This document shows, in pieces, positions 6,335 to 10,293 of a stretch of 10,293 nt of DNA. This stretch comes from Propionibacteriaceae bacterium (GTDB taxonomy: Bacteria; Actinomycetota; Actinomycetes; Propionibacteriales; Propionibacteriaceae). The position numbers and the translations under genes are program-made. Position 1 is the first letter of the stretch. Each line of letters starts with the position of its first letter. The stretch lies in the NCBI GenBank assembly GCA_003158895.1, contig PMLO01000134.1:1-10293 (forward strand), written 5' to 3'. A model generated the notes under the pieces. The model made no database searches and was not told where the DNA came from. It was given only the letters and a program-made list of their open reading frames with translations.

Positions 6335-6408
6335 GGACGTACCTAACGGTGGTGCTCGCGTAGGTGCTGAGCGTGAGGAGCAGCCGCTGCCGCTCGATAG
6401 GTACGTCC
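6335..6408. repeat. 11-bp inverted repeat enclosing a structured 52-base insert
   Basis: GGACGTACCTA (6335-6345) is the exact inverse of 6398-6408. Inside are a direct repeat of GGTGCT (6351-6356 and 6363-6368) and further possible pairings: GAGCG 6369-6373 with CGCTC 6391-6395, and TGCTC 6353-6357 with GAGCA 6378-6382. It may be a branched RNA or a second terminator. No coding sense was seen. Confidence 0.55.
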
Positions 6409-6451
6409 GTCTGTACCGATCTGGGCTGCGCTGTGGGATGTGAGCCAGTTC

Positions 6452-6488
6452 ACCGGGCCGTAAGTGCTTGGGGTCACTACGGCCCGGT
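6452..6488. repeat. Hairpin 1 with CTTGGGGT loop
   Basis: ACCGGGCCGTA (6452-6462) pairs perfectly with TACGGCCCGGT (6478-6488). After a single bulged A (6463), GTG (6464-6466) pairs with CAC (6475-6477), leaving the loop CTTGGGGT (6467-6474). The 14-bp stem with one 5'-side bulge is very stable. It shares its loop and closing pairs with the hairpin at 6513-6545. Confidence 0.75.
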
Positions 6489-6512
6489 TCACGGGCATCT
6501 CCGCTAGTCGGA

Positions 6513-6545
6513 ATGGAGTGCGGTGCTTGGGGACACCGACTCCAT
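6513..6545. repeat. Hairpin 2 with CTTGGGGA loop
   Basis: ATGGAGT (6513-6519) pairs with ACTCCAT (6539-6545). A bulged G (6520) follows, then CGGTG (6521-6525) pairs with CACCG (6534-6538) around the loop CTTGGGGA (6526-6533). The outer stem sequence is unrelated to that of hairpin 1. The loop, the GTG/CAC closure and the single 5' bulge are kept, as expected when structure rather than sequence is conserved. Confidence 0.75.
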
Positions 6546-6554
6546 CGAGCAGTA

Positions 6555-6570
6555 AGGCGTTGGGGCGCCT
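6555..6570. terminator. Hairpin 3 with TTGGGG loop, just past the reverse small gene
   Basis: AGGCG (6555-6559) and CGCCT (6566-6570) enclose TTGGGG (6560-6565). It is weaker than hairpins 1 and 2. Read on the reverse strand it begins three bases after the stop of the small membrane gene, so it may end that transcript. It may also be the third member of the loop-sharing array. Confidence 0.45.
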
Positions 6571-6573
6571 GGG

Positions 6574-6741
6574 CTACCGCTGTACCGAGATCTGCGTTGC
6601 GACGTGCGGGTCGATCGCTGTGACCAGCGGAACCGTGACGGCTAACAGTGCGGCGAGGAGGCCGAGGATGAGTGTGGTACGGGCCGCCGGGCCGGGAAGA
6701 GCTTCCCTCAACGCCGCCAGAAGACTGCCGTTCGACACCAT
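6574..6741 (-). CDS. Small single-pass membrane protein, 55 residues
   Basis: I found this by hand translation of the reverse strand from the ATG at 6741 to TAG at 6576-6574. The protein has a short polar N-terminus (MVSNGSLLAALREALPGPAAR), one strongly hydrophobic stretch at about residues 22-43 (rich in Leu, Ala and Val), and a short polar tail ending ISVQR. GAGGTG lies two to eight bases before the ATG. Its GC-rich third positions and a GTA codon followed by CAG match local coding style. The gene is convergent with the ether-lipid operon and ends at the hairpin array. I do not recognise the family. It could be a membrane-active small protein or a chance frame; the TM segment and ribosome-binding site make a gene more likely than not. 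Confidence 0.5.
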   Translation of the reverse strand: MVSNGSLLAALREALPGPAARTTLILGLLAALLAVTVPLVTAIDPHVATQISVQR

Positions 6742-6761
6742 GTCACCTCACCCCCTCGAGA

Positions 6762-6817
6762 CATGAGTTTTCCCTTGTGGGGATGGGGGACGTGGGGTTC
6801 GTGAGGGACTTCTCATG
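6762..6817 (+). other. G-quadruplex motif inside an inverted repeat
   Basis: On the forward strand G-runs of 4, 5, 4 and 3 lie at 6779-6782, 6785-6789, 6794-6797 and 6805-6807, with loops of 2, 4 and 7 bases. This fits the canonical four-tract quadruplex rule. CATGAG (6762-6767) and CTCATG (6812-6817) flank it as an inverted repeat, with partial pairing continuing inward. It lies in the divergent promoter region of the small membrane gene and femX. Confidence 0.45.
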
Positions 6818-6850
6818 CACTCTGTAAAACCCGCCTCCCGCGGTTGCCGG

Positions 6851-6856
6851 TAGATT
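6851..6856 (+). promoter_or_regulatory. -10 box for leaderless femX-like gene
   Basis: TAGATT is followed by six bases and then the GTG start at 6863. There is no ribosome-binding site and no convincing -35 box at 16-18 bases upstream. The spacing is the same as for the other leaderless starts in this window. Confidence 0.45.
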
Positions 6857-6862
6857 CGGCCC

Positions 6863-8122
6863 GTGAGCATCCGGGTCCAGCCGATCAGCGCCAGCGAGCA
6901 CCTGAGCTACATCGCCGCGCGCGGTACCGCGAGCTTCCTCCAGACCCCTTCCTGGGGCACGGTCAAGAGCGAGTGGAGACACGAAAGCCTGGGCTGGTAC
7001 GACGGCGACACGCTCGTCGGAGCCGGGCTCGTCCTCTACCGGGACCTGCCGAAGATCGGCCGCTCGCTCGCGTACCTTCCCGAGGGCCCCGTCCTCGACT
7101 GGTCCTCCCCGCAGGCGACGGGGCTGCTGGAACCACTCGTCACGTACGTGTCGGGGCGCGGCGCGTTCGCCGTACGCATCGGGCCCACGATCGTGTGGCG
7201 CCGCTGGGGCACGGAGACGATCAAGCGCGCCATCGCCGACGACCGCGTGACGCGGCTGTCGGAGGTCGAGCCGGACACCATCGACCCAGCGGCGACCCGC
7301 CTGCGCGGCCAGCTCAGGCACCTCGGCTGGCTCCCTCAGCACGCCGACGAGGGCTTCGCGGCCGGCCAGCCGGAGTTCAACTTCCAGCTGCCGCTCGCCG
7401 GCAAGACGCCCGACCAGCTGCTCTCCGGGATGAACCAGCTCTGGCGCCGCAACATCAAGAAGGCCGAGAAGGTCGGCGTCGAGGTGTCGCAGGGGGGTCG
7501 CGAGGACCTCGCGGCGTTCCACGCCCTGTACCTCGAGACGGCCTCACGTGACGGCTTCACCGGCCGGCCGCTGTCGTACTTCCAGACCATGTGGGACGCG
7601 CTGCGCGCCGAGGACCCCGACCGGATCCGGCTGTACCTCGCGCGCCACGAGGGCGACCTCGTTGCCGCGACGACGTGGGTACGGGTCGGGACGCACGCCT
7701 GGTACTCGTACGGCGCGTCCTCCAACGCGAAGCGCGATGTACGCGGGTCGAACGCGATCCAGTGGCGCATGATCACCGACGCGCTCGCGGCCGGCGCGAC
7801 CGTGTACGACCTGCGCGGCATCACCGAAGGCCTCGGCGCGGACGACCCTGAGATCGGGCTCATCCAGTTCAAGGTGGGCACGGGCGGCGAGGCGGTCCAG
7901 TACCTCGGCGAATGGGACCTCCCGATCAACCGTGCGCTGTACGCGGCGTTCCGGGCGTATCTGGATCGCGCCCGCTACCTCGGCGTGGCCAAGGGCCTGC
8001 TGCGGTTGCCGACACGGGGTGTACGAATGGTGCGCCGGCGGTTCAGCCGCAGCGCCCCGACGATGCCGCTGCCGCCGGAAGGCGTCGCGCGGCCCGCCAC
8101 GAAGACTGACCTGGAGGCCTGA
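6863..8122 (+). CDS. FemX/FemAB-family peptidoglycan bridge aminoacyltransferase
   Basis: This 419-residue protein has the double GNAT fold of the FemABX family. These enzymes transfer an amino acid from aminoacyl-tRNA onto the stem peptide of lipid II at the cytoplasmic membrane face. Visible family marks are SFLQTPSWGTVK (24-35), the helical-arm start RRNIKKAEKVGVEV (195-208), AWYSYGASSNAKRDVRGSNA (279-298), YDLRGI (315-320) and FKVGTGGEAVQYLGEWDL (336-353). A basic tail (370-395) could touch the membrane. The GTG start at 6863 is preceded by TAGATT six bases away and no Shine-Dalgarno sequence. The racemase-like gene follows after one base. In actinobacteria with LL-diaminopimelate and glycine bridges this family adds the glycine. 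The amino acid used here is not shown by the sequence. Confidence 0.87.
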   Translation: MSIRVQPISASEHLSYIAARGTASFLQTPSWGTVKSEWRHESLGWYDGDTLVGAGLVLYRDLPKIGRSLAYLPEGPVLDWSSPQATGLLEPLVTYVSGRGAFAVRIGPTIVWRRWGTETIKRAIADDRVTRLSEVEPDTIDPAATRLRGQLRHLGWLPQHADEGFAAGQPEFNFQLPLAGKTPDQLLSGMNQLWRRNIKKAEKVGVEVSQGGREDLAAFHALYLETASRDGFTGRPLSYFQTMWDALRAEDPDRIRLYLARHEGDLVAATTWVRVGTHAWYSYGASSNAKRDVRGSNAIQWRMITDALAAGATVYDLRGITEGLGADDPEIGLIQFKVGTGGEAVQYLGEWDLPINRALYAAFRAYLDRARYLGVAKGLLRLPTRGVRMVRRRFSRSAPTMPLPPEGVARPATKTDLEA

Positions 8123-8123
8123 G

Positions 8124-9173
8124 ATGAGCGTCGTCCTGCGCGTACCGGCTGCTGACTGGCGCGCCCACCAGCGACGTGTACTGGCGGCGACGCCAGGGCT
8201 CGTACCGGTCGCGAAGGGCAACGGGTACGGGTTCGGGCTCGTGCGGCTGGCTGGCGAGGCGGCAGCCCTGGGCGTCGACACCCTGGCCGTGGGCACGCCT
8301 GCCGAGGTCGCAGCCGTCCGGGACTCGTTCGGAGGCCGCATCGTCGTACTGCAGCCCTGGCGGCCCGGCGAGCCGGGCGCCGAGGAGCTGCTGGCCGACG
8401 AGCGGGTGATCCACACGGTCTCGCGGGTCTCCGACCTGGAGCACCTGTCCGCGAGCGGCAGGCGCCCCTCCGTACTGCTCGAGCTGCTCACGTCCATGAA
8501 GCGCCACGGGATGGCGGTGGGAGAGCTCACCGACGTGCGCCGGGTGCTCGCCGACGACGGCGTCGACGTGGTCGGCTGGACAGTCCACCTGCCGATGCCC
8601 GCGGCCACCGGCGGGAACGCCGCGGAGGCCGAGCGGCTCGCGAAGACCGGCTTGGCTGTACGGCAGGCGCCCGCCTGGTTCAGCCATCTCACGGGAGCCG
8701 ACTACGACAGGTTGCGCGCGACGCTGTACACGGGGACGCGACTGAGGATAGGTACGGAGCTGTGGCTCGGCGGATCCGTCGCCCGCCGCACCACTGCCAC
8801 TGTCCTCGACGTGCACAAGGTCGCACGCGGCGAGAAGGTCGGCTACTGGCAGCACGCGATGCCCGCTGATGGTCACATCGTGGTCCTCAGCGGCGGCACC
8901 GCCCATGGCATCGCCCTGGAGGCGCCCACGTCGGCTGCCACGGGCCGCCAGCGCCTCATCTCGGCCGTCAACGGCTCTGTCGAGGCGCTCGGCTGGGCCC
9001 GCAGCCCGTTCACCATCGCCGGCAAGAAGCGCTGGTTCGTCGAACCCCCGCACATGCAGGCCTCGATGGTCTTCGTCCCCGGTTCCAAGGGAATCCCCGG
9101 GATCGGCGACGAGATCCCCGTCGAGCTCCGCCTCACGACAGCGACCGTCGACGAGGTCGTCCTCGAGGAGTGA
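8124..9173 (+). CDS. Alanine-racemase-fold PLP enzyme
   Basis: This 349-residue protein is slightly shorter than typical Alr (about 360-380). The PLP lysine is K31 in VAKGNGYGFG (29-38), matching the Alr KANAYGHG motif. LLTSMKRHGM (121-130) corresponds to the region with the Alr arginine, and LYTGTRLRIG (201-210) to the RPG-LYG strand. RGEKVGY (235-241) provides Y241 at the place of the second catalytic base, and HMQ (310-312) falls near the Alr C-M-D-Q segment. The sequence diverges from housekeeping Alr in all these motifs. GGAGG sits six bases before the ATG, and the gene begins one base after the femX-like stop. The pairing suggests a role in cell-wall amino-acid supply, perhaps racemising the bridge residue. 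It may also be a degenerate racemase with a binding role. Confidence 0.8.
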   Translation: MSVVLRVPAADWRAHQRRVLAATPGLVPVAKGNGYGFGLVRLAGEAAALGVDTLAVGTPAEVAAVRDSFGGRIVVLQPWRPGEPGAEELLADERVIHTVSRVSDLEHLSASGRRPSVLLELLTSMKRHGMAVGELTDVRRVLADDGVDVVGWTVHLPMPAATGGNAAEAERLAKTGLAVRQAPAWFSHLTGADYDRLRATLYTGTRLRIGTELWLGGSVARRTTATVLDVHKVARGEKVGYWQHAMPADGHIVVLSGGTAHGIALEAPTSAATGRQRLISAVNGSVEALGWARSPFTIAGKKRWFVEPPHMQASMVFVPGSKGIPGIGDEIPVELRLTTATVDEVVLEE

Positions 9174-9301
9174 CGTCACGGATCGAGCGAAGGTCACTCG
9201 GCTCCAGGATCTCGTCGGTGCGCGCGTTCACCGCCCCGCTCGGAGTAAGGGCCCACGTGACGGGCAGGTACGAACTCCCTGCGGCGCCCGGCCCTCGCTC
9301 G

Positions 9302-9307
9302 TAGAGT
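9302..9307 (+). promoter_or_regulatory. -10 box for leaderless small ORF
   Basis: TAGAGT is followed by exactly six bases and the ATG at 9314. No ribosome-binding site and no good -35 hexamer are present. The rest of the stretch between the racemase stop (9173) and this box shows only a TGACGTCA dyad (9171-9178) at the stop codon. Confidence 0.45.
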
Positions 9308-9313
9308 GACGGC

Positions 9314-9472
9314 ATGGCGTGGCATCACGTCGTGCGCATGCGGCAAGGGAGCCGCTCCGACCCGGACCGGTCCTTCGTCGACGCCTACTCCTGCCCATCA
9401 GGCTGGCGCAGCCGCACCTGGAATCCACGCTCCGGCCGTCGTCGACGGCTCTTGTCCCCCAATGAAAAGTGA
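9314..9472 (+). CDS. Small basic protein, 52 residues, upstream of SDR
   Basis: I translated this by hand. It begins MAWHHVVRMRQGSRSDPDR, has a middle DAYSCPSGWRSRTWNPRSG, and ends RRRRLLSPNEK. It is rich in Arg, Ser and Trp (three Trp), has one Cys, and has no hydrophobic segment, so it should be a soluble, basic, possibly nucleic-acid-binding peptide. A TAGAGT box six bases before the ATG fits a leaderless start. Its TGA (9470-9472) overlaps the region holding the next gene's ribosome-binding site, and that gene starts nine bases later, so the two are probably cotranscribed. I do not recognise the family. Alternatives are a regulatory leader peptide for the SDR or a chance frame. Confidence 0.5.
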   Translation: MAWHHVVRMRQGSRSDPDRSFVDAYSCPSGWRSRTWNPRSGRRRRLLSPNEK

Positions 9473-9481
9473 GGTTCCGTC

Positions 9482-10282
9482 ATGACTCGTACCTATGTCG
9501 TTACCGGCTCGGCTTCGGGGATCGGTGCCGCCACCGCCAGACTGCTCCGTGAACGGGGCAACGTCGTGCTCGGGGTCGATCTGCATGACGCCGATATCGA
9601 AGCCGACCTGTCGACGCCCGGCGGTCGCGCGGCTGCAGCCGCCGAGGCAACGGAACATGCAGGCGGCACGGTCGACGCGGTGATCTCGTGCGCGGGCATT
9701 GCGCTGCCCATCGCCAAGACAGTGTCGGTGAACTTCTTCGGCATGACCGGCTTCGTGACGAATATGCTGCCGGCCTTGCGGAAGTCGTCCGCTCCGCGAG
9801 CCGTCCTCGTGTCGTCGATGGCGTCGCTTCATCCGAACTCCGCCGAGCTGGTCGAGGCCGCGCTGAGCGGCGACGAGGCGAAGGCACTGGCCATCGCGGA
9901 GGGACTGGCTGCGGACGAGGTCACCGGCAACCTCATCTACGCCTCGACGAAACGAGCCATCTCGCGGTGGGTACGTCGCGTCTCGGTGAGCGAGGACTGG
10001 GCCGGCTCCGGCATCCCGCTCAATGCCGTCGGCCCCGGCATCGTTCTCACGCCGATGACCGCCGACCTACGCTCCGACCCCGCCAGCGTCGAGATGGTCA
10101 ACCAGATGGTCCCCATGCCGCTGCACTACCACCAGCCGCCGGAGTCGATCGCGTACCTGCTCATCTGGCTCGCCAGCGAGGAGAACACCCACATGGCAGG
10201 CCAGACGATCTACTGCGACGGCGGCTCCGACGCCGTTCTTCGCGGCGACGACATCTGGTCGAAGTACGAGCTGGCGTTCTAG
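9482..10282 (+). CDS. SDR of the 3-alpha-hydroxysteroid dehydrogenase/carbonyl reductase type
   Basis: This 266-residue classical SDR has TGSASGIG (8-15), D33 after the second strand (suggesting NAD preference), N84 in VSVNFFG, serine in VSSMAS (110-115) and the catalytic YASTK (Y153, K157). Between Ser and Tyr lies an extra helical stretch of about 30 residues (118-148, AALSGDEAKALAIAEGLA). The same insertion and the pattern GVDLHDADIEADLSTPGGR are typical of bacterial 3-alpha-HSD/carbonyl reductases. Such enzymes interconvert hydroxyl and keto groups on steroids or other hydrophobic substrates in the cytoplasm. The ATG has GTGAGG seven bases upstream, overlapping the end of the small ORF. 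The C-terminal YCDGGSDAVLRGDDIW is complete and the stop lies 11 bases before the window end. The true substrate is not determinable here. Confidence 0.88.
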   Translation: MTRTYVVTGSASGIGAATARLLRERGNVVLGVDLHDADIEADLSTPGGRAAAAAEATEHAGGTVDAVISCAGIALPIAKTVSVNFFGMTGFVTNMLPALRKSSAPRAVLVSSMASLHPNSAELVEAALSGDEAKALAIAEGLAADEVTGNLIYASTKRAISRWVRRVSVSEDWAGSGIPLNAVGPGIVLTPMTADLRSDPASVEMVNQMVPMPLHYHQPPESIAYLLIWLASEENTHMAGQTIYCDGGSDAVLRGDDIWSKYELAF

Positions 10283-10293
10283 CGGTCCGTCTC

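Noticed and set aside
6335..6570. Known structural RNA (SRP RNA, RNase P RNA, tmRNA, mraW motif)
   Set aside because: I could not find the conserved cores of these RNAs. The mraW motif loop as I recall it (CUUCCCC) differs from CUUGGGG on either strand.
6464..6766. Forward 100-codon frame across the hairpin array and the small membrane gene
   Set aside because: It begins inside hairpin 1 with no ribosome-binding site and is rich in Arg, Ser and Thr with no domain. The structure of the DNA and the reverse frame explain the region better.
7544..8692. Long reverse-strand open frame opposite the femX-like and racemase-like genes
   Set aside because: It crosses two convincing forward genes, is low-complexity in Ser, Arg and Ala, and shows no domain.
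8043..9197. 384-codon reverse frame opposite the racemase-like gene
   Set aside because: It is antisense to a gene with a PLP lysine motif and a good ribosome-binding site. Its composition is shadow-like.
9133..9315. 60-codon reverse frame after the racemase-like gene
   Set aside because: It overlaps the end of the racemase-like gene, with no start signal or recognisable features.
1..10293. CRISPR array, tRNA, rRNA, transposase or phage genes
   Set aside because: No regularly spaced repeats, cloverleaf-like segments, rRNA sequence or transposase/phage motifs were seen on either strand.

Overview
The window is GC-rich DNA from a high-GC Gram-positive bacterium (Actinomycetota). The evidence is GC-ending codons throughout, actinobacterial-type regulator pairs, a FemX-like peptidoglycan-bridge transferase, and several genes whose only start signal is a TANNNT -10 box six or seven bases before an ATG or GTG, with no ribosome-binding site (leaderless transcripts). 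A Propionibacteriales-like host is plausible but not proven. The tetranucleotide GTAC is conspicuously common.

Layout. (1) 1-482 and 479-826, reverse strand: a PadR repressor overlapping a HAAS-type membrane protein that runs off the window, with a dyad operator at the promoter. (2) 906-1690, reverse: an ArsR repressor translationally coupled to an SRPBCC/AHSA1 protein. A near-perfect operator fills the spacer between the -35 and -10 boxes. (3) 1747-1836: a 90-bp imperfect palindrome with perfect 16-bp ends. (4) 1896-2783, reverse: a rhomboid-fold membrane protein without the catalytic Ser/His dyad. (5) 2968-6286, forward: a tight three-gene operon of SDR reductase, PlsC-type acyltransferase and alkyl-DHAP-synthase-like flavoprotein. 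(6) 6292-6570: a run of strong hairpins, two or three of which share a TTGGGG-type loop. It lies between the end of this operon and a convergent small membrane-protein gene (6574-6741, reverse). (7) 6863-9173, forward: a FemX-like aminoacyltransferase and an alanine-racemase-fold protein. (8) 9314-10282, forward: a 52-codon leaderless small ORF followed by a 3-alpha-HSD/carbonyl-reductase-like SDR.

How the genes work together. The most interesting unit is region 5. Its three proteins match, by family, the three steps by which eukaryotic peroxisomes begin ether lipids: DHAP acylation, exchange of the acyl for an alkyl group, and reduction of the keto group. This suggests an aerobic bacterial alkyl-ether-lipid operon. 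FemX and the racemase-like protein probably act together on cell-wall precursors. The two small regulator operons look autoregulated. The unexplained structure is the hairpin array at 6292-6570 and the palindrome at 1747-1836.
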